DNA of 64,000 bases from Austropuccinia psidii (GCA_023105745.1 JALGQZ010000009.1:43615967-43679966); one strand, 5' to 3'; numbered from the stretch's first letter, positions 12,400 through 23,610 are shown. The notes: a model not told the origin generated them from the letters alone. Numbers and translations are program-made.

Positions 12400-12744
12400 T
12401 GTAAGGTGTGGAAATGAAACTTTGCTTAAAAATCAAGTACTTTTCCTGTCCTCAAAATTTGTATAGGGTAAAAAATGATTAGAAATGGTATGTAATAGTA
12501 TCTTTAAGAGAAAACATGCCAATTTTATTGTTTTGAACTTTATAAGTATAAAAAAATAATATTATAAAGATTCATTGTTTTATCAACAATGAAAATGTAT
12601 CCAAAAATACTTTACAAGAGATATTTAAGGCCTAAAAAGAAAGTTCTTCAAGAGCTATTTCAATTGGAATTAATTGAGCAAATAACTTTAAGCAATTAAT
12701 TCAAGAATAAAGTCCTTACAAAGATATTTAAAGAGAAAACACGC
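12400..12744 (-). repeat. Element C 3' LTR, distal piece
   Basis: Outer 345 bases of the C 3' LTR, matching 43142-43486 of the 5' LTR. The match breaks at 12744, where D begins, and resumes at 33410. Together the two pieces make 1,806 bases against 1,808 in the intact 5' LTR. Confidence 0.93.
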
Positions 12745-12804
12745 TGTGGTATTCCATACCAATTATACCAGTCCCAAGCTTACCAAATAATTAAAAAAAA
12801 AGAA

Positions 12805-12990
12805 ATTGCGGAATAGCTCCGCAAATGAAAATAAAATTGTGGGAATGGCTCTGCAAATAGAAATAAAATTGCGGGAATGGCTCTGCAAATGAAAATAAAA
12901 TTGTGGGAATGGCTCTGCAAATGGAAATGGGAATTAGGGAATGGCTCCACAAATGGAAATAAGAATTAGGGAATAACTCCGGAGGTGGAA
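12805..12990 (+). repeat. 32-bp tandem repeat in D 5' LTR, about 6 copies
   Basis: Unit of the form ATTGTGGGAATGGCTCTGCA plus 12 AT-rich bases. About six copies here and about nine at 31446-31725 in the 3' LTR. The copies are directly adjacent with no spacers, so this is an LTR minisatellite and not a CRISPR array. Confidence 0.85.
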
Positions 12991-13677
12991 ATCAAATTTC
13001 AGAACTCTGGAACTAGGTAAATCAAACTGTAAAGAAGTCCTAGGCCATAATCAAGAACATTAGAGTTTCAACCAGAAGAAATTAAATTACAATTGAAAAT
13101 ACCAATTTCCCCACCTTTTTCAAATATAAAAATTTTGGAAGCTTTCCCCACTTCCAAGAAAAGCCTCACCAGCTACATTATCTCAAAGACATCACATGAT
13201 TTTGGTAAGAAACAGAAACACCAGCATAATTTTGTCATATGTATCATATGACTAGAAGAAAGCTCAATTGTCAGGAGCTGTATTTTCTCCACTCTTTTGG
13301 AAAAAGGAAAATCTCACCAGCCAAATTATCTTAATTACATCACATGATATTGATAAGAATAAGTACCACCAGCATAATTCTCTCAGAACATATGTAACTA
13401 AAAGAAACAAAAAATACTGTCCCCACCTTCAAGAAAACATCACCAGCCATATTAGCTCAATGACCTCACATTACTTAAAAAAAGAAAAAAAGAAAATCTC
13501 ACCAGCTAAATTATCTCAATCACATCACATGATTTTGATAAGAAAAAGTACTACCAGAATAATTCTCTCAGCAAACACATTGCTACATCAAAATTACACG
13601 TCTCACCAGCTAAAACCTCTCAACTATAATTTTCTCTAAGTTCTCTGTTTTGAGAAGCTCTATGGAGGCCCAAAAGC

Positions 13678-13685
13678 TATAAATA
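13678..13685 (+). promoter_or_regulatory. TATA box of D 5' LTR
   Basis: TATAAATA followed by a pyrimidine-rich stretch (CCTCTCTCCCTC), a typical fungal core promoter layout. The same motif is kept in the 3' LTR at 32447-32454, and a weaker ATAAAAGG followed by CTCTCTCTC is in the solo LTR near 36492. Transcription start is expected about 30-60 bases downstream. Confidence 0.6.
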
Positions 13686-14839
13686 GAGGTCCTCTCTCCC
13701 TCATTTTTCCCATCATCAAAGGAAACAAGTTCCCACTATCCAGGATCACCACCATTCCCTGAACTAGCAGGATATCTAGAATAGTAGTGGTTTTTTAGTA
13801 GTGAAAAGCTCAGTAGCTTAGTATTAAGGCAAGAATAGTAGTATAAACATAGTAAAAAGCTCAGTAGAATTTCTCAGTAGCTTAGTATTAGTGAAGAATA
13901 GTAGTAGTGTTTTAGTAGTGAAAAGCTCAGTAGCCCTGCTCAGTAGTTTAGTATTAGTGAAGAATAATAGTATAACTGTAGTAAAAAGCTCAGTAGCATA
14001 GTATGAGTGAATAATAGTAGTATAACCATAGTAAAAAGCTCAGTAGCTTATTATTGTTAAAGAAATAGTAGTATAACAATAGCTAAAGCTTAGTAGCCTT
14101 TCTCAAAAGCTTAGTGTTATTAACAGAAAAGAAGTAGTGATATAAACTCAATATTAAAAAAAAATTTAAAAGAAGCAAATTCAGTAGTCTTATTATTAGT
14201 ACTCATATCAAAAAAAAAGATTATAATCAACATAAAACCATAAAAAAAATATTCTTATCATTCTTATTTAAAAAAAAACAAAAAAATATTCTTATTAGTT
14301 TTGTTAAAATAACAGAAAACCAAAACATATATATATATATATATATATTATCATCACTTTTATTAAAATGAAATAAAATAAAAATGTTAGGTTTTATTTT
14401 ATCAGAAATTTTAGATAAGAGTTTTTACTGTAGTGTTATTGATAGGTCTGACTTAGAGACTGCTGATAAGTCTTCTCTATTTGTTAAAGCCACAAATCTT
14501 ATTTCATTTTGTGATTCTCTGTAGGCTGACTATTGAGTATTATTTAGAGGGGCAGCTAATACACATTAGCACCCATGGTTATTGTACAATTCTGAAATTC
14601 AAAACAGACTTACTAATAATTACCCCCTCGAGGTACTGCCTTATTTCATCCTACACCAAAAGGAGTTCCCACATCTGGTGTCCCAACAGTGGCCAACTTT
14701 CCTCAACCATCAATAATCCGTCAATTATCAAAGAAAAAACATTCAAATTTAGTCCATAAAAAAAGCCTTTTATCAATAAAAAATTTCAAGTGCCTATCAA
14801 GTCAATCTGGAATTAGAAAAACCACAAAATTCTAAATAA

Positions 14840-16634
14840 TTGTCACCATCAAGTTCTTCAACAAAATCATTTCACTATTATTATCCAAAAAGAGGAGAAA
14901 CACCACCTGGAGAAGACTCAACTATAGACTATAGTATACCAGTTGGTACACCCAGAACCAAGAAGAAAGATCAAAAGATTGTTACAGATTATTTTCAGAT
15001 ATTACTCAAGGAACTATTCAAAGTTAAAAAGAAAAGTGAAAGAAAAATTAACAAAGAATATATCAATATGGATTCAGCATCATCATCAAAGATACCACAC
15101 AATCCCAATGAATTGAAATAAGAAATTATAAATGAAGAGACCATGCAAGGACAAGAAGATATTTCTGATGAAGAAAGACTTCATCAAAGAATTTTGGAAA
15201 TGCAACAAGAACTAATTGAACTCCATAAAAAAGAAGGGAAAAGGAAAGAGTCAAGTTTTACCGCAGAAAAAAGCCCAATCAAAGAAACTACAAGCATGCC
15301 AAGAAGGGGCACCATCACCATTTTAAAGGCCCATGGCCTCATCAACTTCATTCACCCCACAGAGACCAAATACTCTACCAAAGTGGGTGAATATTCATGC
15401 ACAGGCTTCAAGCCCATTGCAACAAGAAATCCCACAAAACAATATACCCATTGTCAAGATTAGACCAAAGGATTATAAATTATGGTTTGATGGAAAGGAA
15501 GTGGATGGATTTATTAAAAGAGTGGAAGATATAGCAAAAATTGAAGGAGAAAGTGGAAGGGATATAACAAGACAGATATCCTTTTGGACAAGAGATCAAG
15601 AAATTAGCTACCATATTGAAGAAAGGCCTGGATATGAAACTGGAGATTGGGAGCAATTAAAATTGAATATGAAGAGGAGATGGGGAACAGTGTCACTTGA
15701 AAGAAGATACAAGCTTTCCTCAATTACTGAATTATTTACAAATATTCAACAAGAAGGAGAAATTAGAAATATGACCCAATATAAAAAGTTCATTGGTGAA
15801 TATGAATCCATTATTAATTATCTCAAAGGGTATCAATATATACAAGGAGATATCAATCACAATAAAGAGATTTTGGAGAGTCTTTCCTCAAGTGCTCAAG
15901 AATCTATTTACAAAGAAATGATTAAAGATAAGGACATGGTGCAAGCTTTGGATGGTGGTTATATCATTCCAAGATTGGAAATCTTAAAGTTGTATATTGA
16001 ACAAGATCTAGAAGCCAAAGTCTTAATTCAACAGAAGGAATTTTCACAGCCAAAGTCACAAGAGAATAAAGCTAGGTTTGAAGAGGAAAGCTGGGAAGAA
16101 GTCGTAAAGCAAATGAAAGATCTTAACAAAACAATTAAAAATCCTCAGCCACAAGAAAATCAAACAAAGGATACTGGGAATGAATCAGTTAAGGAAGTAT
16201 TGAATCAGCTCAAACACCTTTCTGAAGTAGTTGAATCTCCCAAGAAACCTCAACCAAGCAATAATAAAGATTAGAGAACTATAAAAAACTTACAGCCATT
16301 CAGGCCAAGATATCCTTCACCACCCATATCTTCTGGTTATCAACCATATGTTCCAGCTCAAATGGCTCCAAGACAACCATTGAAGTGTTATTACTGCCTA
16401 GAAGAAGGACATTCTGCAATAAGATGTAATCATCTCACAGAAGACTTGGAGAAAAGAATTGTCTTGAAGCGTGGAGAAACATATCTTTTTCCAAATTTTC
16501 AAAGAGTACCCACAGAAGGCCCTAAATCTGCAAAAGAATTAGTTAGACATTTTGCCAAAGAGCAGGAGAATTTCACAAAGATAATGATGGAACAATCAAA
16601 TGCACCGCAAAAAGCAAGAAATAACAGTAATTGA
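14840..16634 (+). pseudogene. gag: Element D gag with zinc knuckle
   Basis: Gag of D. The N-terminal part (14840-15310, frame 2) is basic and coiled-coil-like, with a TAA at 15119. A frameshift near 15310 moves to frame 3. The Gag core (about 15450-16000) has FDGKEVDGFIKRVEDIA and WEQLKLNMKRRW. A TAA at 16272 precedes a proline-rich linker and the CCHC zinc knuckle CYYCLEEGHSAIRC (about 16386-16427), which binds RNA during packaging. The gag end overlaps the start of the protease frame, which is +1 relative to gag; an ATG in that frame lies at 16600. The true start is uncertain. Confidence 0.85.
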
Positions 16635-17779
16635 GGAAAGCAAAGGTGAGAAGGCAACTTCTATGGCTCAAATAGAAGAATGGGGAAACCGGAAACCTCT
16701 TTAAATATCACCAGAAAATTAAAATATTCAAATAAATGTTGGACTTAGGCAGACAAGGAAAAGAGCTTCAAGACAGGAAAGTAAAAGCCAAACTCAGAAA
16801 GAGGATAAAAATGAAACACACAAACCCTTTAAAAAGAAGATACCAGGAGCCTATCATGAGGAAGATGAGGCAGAAGAAGAAATAAGAGTTTTAATTCCAA
16901 CAAAATACAAGAAAACACAAGAAGGAAAGGAAGTATATAATGATAATATTGAAATCATTTCCAGGGACAAAAATAAGGAGGTACTAAGACAAGAGTCACA
17001 AAAGATGGAATTAAAAGGCAAGGTAAAATCTACAGCCAATAGCCCAAAGCTAATAATTGAACATGTGATGAAGGAAATACTTGAACAAAAGATAAGTCTT
17101 ACTCTTGAAGAAATATTATCAATTTCACCAACCTTTATTGATAAATTACAAAGTTTAACTACCCAGGAAAAGAAGGTGATAAAATCAGTCAATACGTCAA
17201 ATATTCAAGAAAGACTACTTTCATTAAAGCTACGGGACTATGATACCCCAAGATTACATTATGCATGCCCACTTAGATTTGTGGAAGTATTTATTGGAAG
17301 AGAATAATATCCTCAAATGGCTTTGGTGGATATTGGATCAGAAATTAACATAATACCAGAGAAAATTGCAATTAAAGCCTCACTTACAAGTAGGAAGCTC
17401 AATATGAATATCAGAGGAATTGGTGGACATACAACCTTTTTTGGTTGGACTCTCAGAATTTACACCAATTACTATGATAACAGGAGAAGAAAAAGAAATT
17501 CATTTACTCATAGCAAAAGGAGCTGTACACACCATACTTGGAAGACCATTTTTAGCAGACAATAATGTTATATTGGAATTTTCACACAAGCAAGGGGAAA
17601 TATTTAGTTATCCAGAGCAAGATGGATGTTGGTTATGTTTACCAATATATAAACCTCAAGCCATGGGTCGGCAAATTTCTCCATCAAGAGGTATGGAGCT
17701 TTGTGCATCTTCAGAGATTGGAAAATGGTCAATAAATCAAGCAGAATCATCCAAAAGAAAAGAAACAGAGGAAAAATAA
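16635..17779 (+). pseudogene. Element D protease region
   Basis: Frame 1 from the gag overlap: a basic/acidic linker, then LTLEEILSISPTFIDKLQ (17101-17154), like the segment that precedes retropepsins in several gypsy families, then the aspartic protease with ALVDIGSEINII (17320-17355; Asp-Ile-Gly in place of Asp-Ser/Thr-Gly). A one-base shift near 17440 moves to frame 2, where the C-terminal protease motif TILGRPFLADNNVILEF is found (about 17532-17582). Stops lie at 16702, 16723 and 17305. The ORF ends at 17779 without running into an RT. Confidence 0.82.
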
Positions 17780-19263
17780 AGTCAATCTTCAACAAGAGTG
17801 AAGACGATATTTCTTGATCAAAAAAAATACCCTTCTCAGCTATTTTTGATGTAAAAATGACTTGAATGTTATAACTCAGGAAATAGCCCTAAAAGCAGAA
17901 TTAAAAATCAGCCCTTACACATCAAAATCAACAGATAACTCTTTGAAGCCAATTGGTAAAATTAAAAATCTTGAAGTCACTTTTTAAAGTGAAGAGAAAA
18001 CCTACCTGGACTTCTTAGTATTTGAAAATTTCAACCAGATAATAGATGGAGAAAATACTAGCATATTATCTTTAACTAAAGAAATTATTCTCCCTCTAAC
18101 TGATAGAAAATCTAAAGGAAAGGAGACAGAAGATAAAATGGGGGTAGAAGATAGTGAAGCAATACAAAAAATCAAAGAGGAATTAAAGAAGATTAGAAGA
18201 AATTTGGACATAGCCATAGAAGGCCTAGAGAAATGGCTAGCACTTGACCTAAGTGGTACAACTAAAGAAGATAAAGTAGAAAGGCAACAGAAGAAATTTA
18301 AAATGGATCTGAAGCTACCTGAAGCAAATTCCTCAATAATTTCAGAAGACTATTTCAATTTGATTCAAGAAGAAACTGGGTACATTGGTGATACTGAAAA
18401 TATTTACTAAGTGAAGAACCAAAAGATAGCATAATCAAGGCATTGGCAAAAAGAAAATTTGAAGAACTGGAAAAGGAAAGTTCCATAATGACTGGAGACA
18501 AAATGGATCAAGTTTGGAATACTAATATTGAAAAGGGATTAAACAAAGAATAGAAATAGTTTTAGAAGGAAAATTGGTAGAATCAAAAGATGAATTGAAG
18601 TTATCTCAACAAAATAATGGAAATTGGGAAGATAAATTTAAGCAAAGCAGAAAATTTGAAGACCTAGAAGAAGGAGAGTTATCAGAAAATACACAAAGGC
18701 TGGCTGGACTTAGCATTCTAGAATAATTTAATAATTCCTATGATCAAATATGCTGCTTTTCAAGCTCAACTGATTTATTTAATCAAAATAAAGGAATTAC
18801 ATCTGAATCATCAAATGACTGCCAGAATCAAAATGGCATACAGGAAGACATACCAGAATATGAAGGACTGGAAGATTATGAAATACTTCCAATGATAACA
18901 TTTGAATAGCTGTATTATTATGAGCTAGATTCACCAATAATTCAAAGCAAATATCTTTCAGAACTACCCGGATCCAATCTTACAAATGTTGATTTTTTGG
19001 AATTACTAACCACTATTGGAATCAAAGGAAATTTACAGAATCCTTACTGGAAGAAGCCTTATAGATATTATCAAATGACAATAGAAGGACTGTATCACAA
19101 AATGTTATGGGCTCAAGAAGACTTAAATCTAAATGGTTTGGGACTCTTGGGAGGAACAATTTGCTGGTGTGATTTTGGGTACATGTTTATTCATGAAGTC
19201 AAAGATTTTGTTTCAGAATGGAAAGGAAATACACAAAGAAAACAATGCAACAAGATATTTTGA
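17780..19263 (+). pseudogene. Element D extra ORF 1, degenerate, unknown function
   Basis: I do not recognise this protein. It is a broken, highly charged coding stretch: frame 3 at 18138-18410 (a likely coiled coil, IKEELKKIRRNLDIAIEGLE), frame 2 around 18410-18540, then frame 1 to 19263 with stops at 18724 and 18907. The final part holds VDFLELLTTIGIKGNL and LGGTICWCDFGYMFIHEVKDF. The FLELL-GIKGNL-YW pattern recurs in the ORF at 19904-20584, so the two are diverged copies of one domain. It lies between protease and RT, where gypsy elements normally have no gene. Confidence 0.55.
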
Positions 19264-19440
19264 GAAATATTGAAGGACATATGTCTTTCAGTAATTCACA
19301 AAAGAAGGTTGAATATTTCTCAATAATAACTGAATTAATCCAATTTTAATCACCAATTAAAAAAACCACCATAAAAAATAGCATAATAATAAAATAAATA
19401 GCCTAAAAAAAAGAAAATTATTTTCATATCTGTATTAGTA

Positions 19441-19870
19441 TCAGGGCAGTGCCTTCCTGCCTTATCAAAGAGGAATTTCAATTTACTCAACCTGTGTTCA
19501 AGACTGTGAATTCATTTTTAAAAAAAACCTTCATCTATAATAATCTCATCTTTCAGAGCAGTGACCTCCTGCCTTATCAAAGAGGAATTTCAAATAACTC
19601 AAACTACCTTATAAAAAATGGTTTTTCAACATTCTTATCACTCAGGGCAGTACCTTGCTGCCTTATCAAGGAGTAATTTCAATTTACTCAACCTTTGTTC
19701 AAGACTGTTAATTTATTTATAAAAAAAACCTTCATCTAGAATAATCTCATTTTTCAGGGCAGTGACCTCCTGCCTTATCAAAGAGGAATTTCAATTTGCT
19801 TAAATCTTTTTAAACACTCTTATCACTCAGTGGCAGGGCCTTCCTGCCTTATCAAAGAGGAATTAGTCTT
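19441..19870 (+). repeat. Tandem hairpin array, five copies
   Basis: Five copies of a 40-base core (starts about 19441, 19553, 19642, 19753, 19827) of the form CAGGGCAGTGCCTTCCTGCC followed by TTATCAAAGAGGAATTTCAA. GGCAG and CTGCC in the core can pair into a short hairpin with a 7-base loop. The spacers alternate between a longer and a shorter type, so the array looks like a two-unit repeat duplicated once more. Spacers resemble each other, so it is not a CRISPR array. Confidence 0.8.
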
Positions 19871-19903
19871 TTATCTCAAAGATCAGCTAGGATCTAGACA
19901 GTA

Positions 19904-20584
19904 ATGGATGCCAAACTTACACATGAAAATAAATTGGAATGGAATCTTGGTTGGAATGAAGAAGGATGGACAGACATAAATTGCAAAATTATACAAAATA
20001 TAGAAGAAGTCAATTACTGAAAAAAACCATTTGTTGAAGAAGGAGAGGATTTATTTCAGATATGGATTCCATTCTTAGAATTTGAAGAATTGTTCAATAT
20101 TCCAGAACTGCATCAACAAATTCAAGAATGTAAAGATTGGAAAGAGTTTCCAGGATTCTCTCTTTCAAGACTGGAATTTCTAGAATTACTTAAATATGAT
20201 GGTATCAAGGGCAATTTAGGAAACATATATTGGGAAGAGGATACATTAACAGATGAAGAATGGAGAAGAAAAAAATATTTTGGGGATGTGGAAGCTTCAA
20301 GAGGACTGTTTCTAGATTTACTGGACATACCAGAAGGAAGAATCTTATGGAAGCATGAAAATTATGTAATTGAAAAGGCCAATTGGGATGTTTTGTGGGA
20401 AGAGGTGTTTATACCTGGAATTATTAGTCTCAAGACACATAATTGCAATATCAATAAGGATGATTGGAAATTGATTTTGCAAGACTTATTTGTTAAAAAA
20501 ATTAAAGAAGAAAAAGGAATATTCATATCAAGACTCAAGAAAAAGATCATAAAAATGATTCAGACAAATATTACAAAAAATTGA
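19904..20584 (+). pseudogene. Element D extra ORF 2, unknown function, one internal stop
   Basis: Frame 2 from ATG at 19904 to TGA at 20582, about 226 residues, with a single internal TGA at 20018 (probably a former Trp codon). It is rich in Trp, Glu and Lys, with no signal peptide or membrane segment. LEFLELLKYDGIKGNLGNIYW matches the end of extra ORF 1, and EGRILWKHENYVIEKANWD resembles the following part of ORF 1. No catalytic motif is visible and I do not recognise the family. One stop in 226 codons suggests it was still coding when D inserted. Confidence 0.6.
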
Positions 20585-21291
20585 AAAAAAAATACACTCA
20601 TGTTATTACTTTAAATTTCACATCATAATAAATAAAATAAAATAAAATTTAGGCTATTTATCAGTATTCAAGACAATATTACAAATTTAAAAGTATTCAA
20701 AAGTTATTTTTCAATGTACAAGTATCACAATTTAATTCAAATATATATATATATAAAAAGGGGTGGTTATCTGTTCTTATGCCACCTCAAATTAAAATAA
20801 AATGGCACAAGTTTGGGGTAGTGTGGGCCTATTGATTTTGTTTTTTTTTAAAAAAATCTATACCAGAATTAATTGGCAATAATATTTTCCATTTAAATTA
20901 ATTATCAAGCAGATCTTACCATCTTCAAGCCAACATAAATAATAATATACAATTTTATTATCATTATTTGAAAGAAGGAAACTCACTCATCATCATTTAC
21001 ACCAATATTGATATTATGGTTTTTTTAAATTCTTATATTAATTTAAAAAAAGTCAAACAGACTCATCATTTATTCTTTAAAAAAAATCATATCATTCAAT
21101 TCAAATCAAAACATCTTATCACAACTAATCTCAAACATGAAATTTTTTCAAAAAAATAGGTATAGCCTAGTCTATTCCAAAAAAAACTTCTTTATCATTA
21201 CATTTAGAGAAAGGAGACAGGTTTTTTATTCAGCTAACATAGCTGAGGATCTTTGGAAGTTTCAGCTAAAAAAAAGGGGGCCAAATACTTT
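20585..21291 (+). other. AT-rich spacer in D
   Basis: About 700 bases of AT-rich sequence with poly(A) and poly(T) runs and a (TA)n stretch ending TATATAAAAAGGGG near 20742-20763. I see no supported gene. It separates extra ORF 2 from the end of the antisense ORF, so it could hold both 3' ends; this is inference. Confidence 0.4.
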
Positions 21292-22084
21292 TCAAAAAAA
21301 ATCTGATTTAATAACTGAGAATATTTTTTCTTGAAGAATTTTTTTATTTTGTTTTTTTAGAGATTTGGGAGGGGATGGAGAGTAGCAGAAAGCCTTATTA
21401 GATGTGGATGGAGCTAATTCAGGTTGATTTATAAAAGAAGTTAAGCCTGATTCATCAATTTTGTCCAATCTGGGTTCCTCCTTTAAAATCCTTCCAGGAG
21501 AGGATGATGATTTGAATTCAGGATTCAACAAAAATGAAGGTGATGAAAGTAAAAATAATGGTGGAGAAGCTAATTTAACATCAGGACTAGAAGTAAAAGC
21601 CACAGGAAAGCTAAAAGGAGAGTCTGGTCGATTTAAACTATTTTCTCCATTAAAATTAAATGTTTCAAGTGAATCTTGATAAAGATACTCTAAAGAAGAA
21701 TCAGATCCATTAAACATATGCAAAGTGGATGTAGAGAAGCTATCAACACTTTTCAATGCAACAGACTCATCAATACTGGAAACTATTGAAGGACAAGACT
21801 GTGATTCAAAAAAACAAAGAATCATCATCATCTAAATATTTGAGAGAAGTAGAAGACTTTTGTGCAATAATCTCTACAGAGGATACATCATCATCTTGTG
21901 GAATCAAAGCAGGAGGGGATTGAAAATATGGGATTTTCCAATCTTGAGGAGTATCAAGAGGAGTAGTAGATGCAAGAGCAGGAGGTGAAGCAGGAAGGGG
22001 AGCTATGGGAAAATTCTTTTCAATACAATCATCAATCATGGTAGCAGCATCATTATTAAAGAATGATGAAGATGAAGGATCCAT
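21292..22084 (-). pseudogene. Antisense Ser/Pro-rich ORF in element D
   Basis: Minus-strand coding stretch starting at ATG 22084 (MDPSSSSFFNND, with an A three bases before the ATG). It runs in one frame to about 21810, then continues in another to the stop at 21292, after a one-base change in a T-run near 21810-21815. The joined length is about 263 residues. The protein is rich in Ser, Pro, Asp and Phe, without Cys/His clusters, membrane segments or catalytic motifs, and is probably disordered. It runs against the element's own direction. Antisense ORFs are known in some large plant gypsy elements, but I cannot link this protein to any family. Confidence 0.5.
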
Positions 22085-22795
22085 TAGTAACTAACACTTA
22101 GGAATTAAAATTGAAATAGAAGGTTGGAAAAGATTTATGATAAAAATCATGGAGCAAACATAGCTCTGATATCTTAAAAATCAGCTTCAAGAAGCAACCA
22201 CAAAGATTAAGAAAAGGTAGATTGTTCAAGATCTGCATGTGAAAAACTCTGCAAAATGATGGTGTCAAATTCAAGCCACTAATTTCCATATTAAAAGCCA
22301 AACAAAAAAACATAATAATAAGTAATTACCATTACCAATGCAAATAATAAAGCCTCAATTAGCAACACAGAATTCAGGATAAATGTATATCCTCATCAGA
22401 AAAGTAAAATTCCTACTTAAAAGAAAAAAAGGCAAAATCAATACAATGTTCTCAGTGGAATTATGCAGGAGAAACTCAATAACAAATAAAATTGCCAGAA
22501 AACTAAAAAAAAGAGGGAAGAAATACACAAGAATGAAAAACAACCATCCTCTGGATAATGACTTACAGCCCCAAAACTTTGGGTTTAGCAAGTCTTTCAC
22601 AGGCAAGCATCCATCCAGAAACTGGGAGCCTCAATCACAACAAGGTTTGAAACACCAATTGGGTTTTTCATAATTCAGGAAGACAATGATACCAAGTTGC
22701 ATCACCAAGCCTGCTCAAGGCTCAAAGTATGCTACCCAGCATGGTTACCCTATTCCCAAAACTGACAGGTCCGGCAGCAGAATTACTGCCAGAGG
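22085..22795 (-). other. Stretch upstream of the antisense ORF
   Basis: No supported protein. On the minus strand there is a splice-donor-like GCTGTAAGTCATT near 22565. The stretch could be 5' untranslated sequence of the antisense ORF; this is inference only. Confidence 0.3.
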
Positions 22796-22868
22796 GGGGA
22801 ATTGAACCCGTTTCCAATTTAATGAAAGTTGAAAGCAACCCAGAATCACTAACACTACACTATTTGAA
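22796..22868 (-). tRNA. tRNA-Glu-like pseudogene or SINE head
   Basis: On the minus strand: TAGTGTAGTGTTAGTG resembles the tRNA A box (D arm), then CTTTCAA resembles a Glu (UUC) anticodon loop, and GGGTTCAATTCCC is a near-consensus B box (T arm). I do not see a matching acceptor stem, and the anticodon stem has mismatches, so it is not a working tRNA. It may be a tRNA fossil or the promoter part of a tRNA-derived SINE. Confidence 0.4.
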
Positions 22869-22929
22869 AAGATAACATGACTCCTAAAATTGAGACCTCA
22901 TTGAACATTACCCACTAGTTTAATCACTC

Positions 22930-23060
22930 CTCAAAAAAAAAAAAATTTTTTTCCAAAAAAAAAAAAAAACATTTTAAAATAAAAAAACTTTTTCATAACA
23001 TAAATAAAGAAACAAATTCAACAACAATAATAAAAAAATAAATAAAATAAGAAGTATTGA
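22930..23060 (+). repeat. Poly(A)-rich simple sequence
   Basis: Runs of up to about 15 A with a T7 block, followed by an AAATAAAATAA-rich stretch. It might be the tail of a retroposed sequence, but no partner is visible. Confidence 0.5.
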
Positions 23061-23097
23061 TTAATATTAAGGATAAAAGAACAGATTCCAAAAAAAT

Positions 23098-23540
23098 TAG
23101 TCCTTGTATGACTTTAAATGACAGGGTAGTAACCTGAAGGATAAAAGTAGTCTTTGTATGACTTTAAACTAAAGGGTAGGAACCTGAAGGCTAAAATTAG
23201 TCTCCGTATGACTTTAAACTACAGGTGTAGCACACCAGAGGGCTGAACTTGCAAGTAAACTCAAGGAAGAATGAAAACTAAAAAAAAGAGTGAAGATGTC
23301 AATAGAAGTAACAAAAGTGAACAACAGAATAATGAAGAATATTTAATCAAAATAAAACCCTCAACATTCATCTGCTTTTTCCTCAGTAAGACAGTAAACT
23401 GCTCCCTTGTGTAATTCTGGACAAGGGTTTTCAAATGTCCTTGTATGACTCTAAACTGAAGGATTTGGTATACCTAATATACTGGGTCTTATCCACCTAG
23501 AGGTAAAGTCCTTGTACAACTTGAAACTGCAGCTCAAATT
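23098..23540 (+). repeat. 50-bp direct repeat with dispersed echoes
   Basis: Two full 50-base units and a partial third start at about 23098, 23148 and 23198, each beginning TAGTCYYYGTATGACTTTAA. Two further degenerate copies of the first 25 bases occur near 23441 and 23508. The array lies just upstream of the second pol ORF of D (ATG at 23611) and may be part of its leader. No gene is seen between 23231 and 23610. Confidence 0.65.
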
Positions 23541-23610
23541 TAATCATGAACAAAAGTATAAGAAGATACTGAAGAGACTGTTTCATTTTCACCAAAAAAA
23601 AAGAAGAAAA

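Larger units (their letters stand above)
12745..14673 (+). repeat. Element D 5' LTR
   Basis: Starts TGTGGTATTCCATACC and ends GGAGTTCCCACA. The next bases, TCTGGTGTCCCAAC (from 14674), include TGG and could be the primer-binding site pairing with a tRNA CCA end. Inside are a 32-bp array (about 12805-12990), about three copies of a degenerate 145-bp unit with CTCACCAGC...CATCACATGAT (13150-13620), and a GTAGTATAAC/AGCTCAGTAGC repeat (13783-14105). It differs from the 3' LTR by 96 bases in length, equal to three 32-bp units. Confidence 0.92.

Noticed and set aside
12805..12990. Regular 32-bp repeats as a possible CRISPR array
   Set aside because: Units are adjacent without unique spacers, lie inside an LTR, and recur in the partner LTR.
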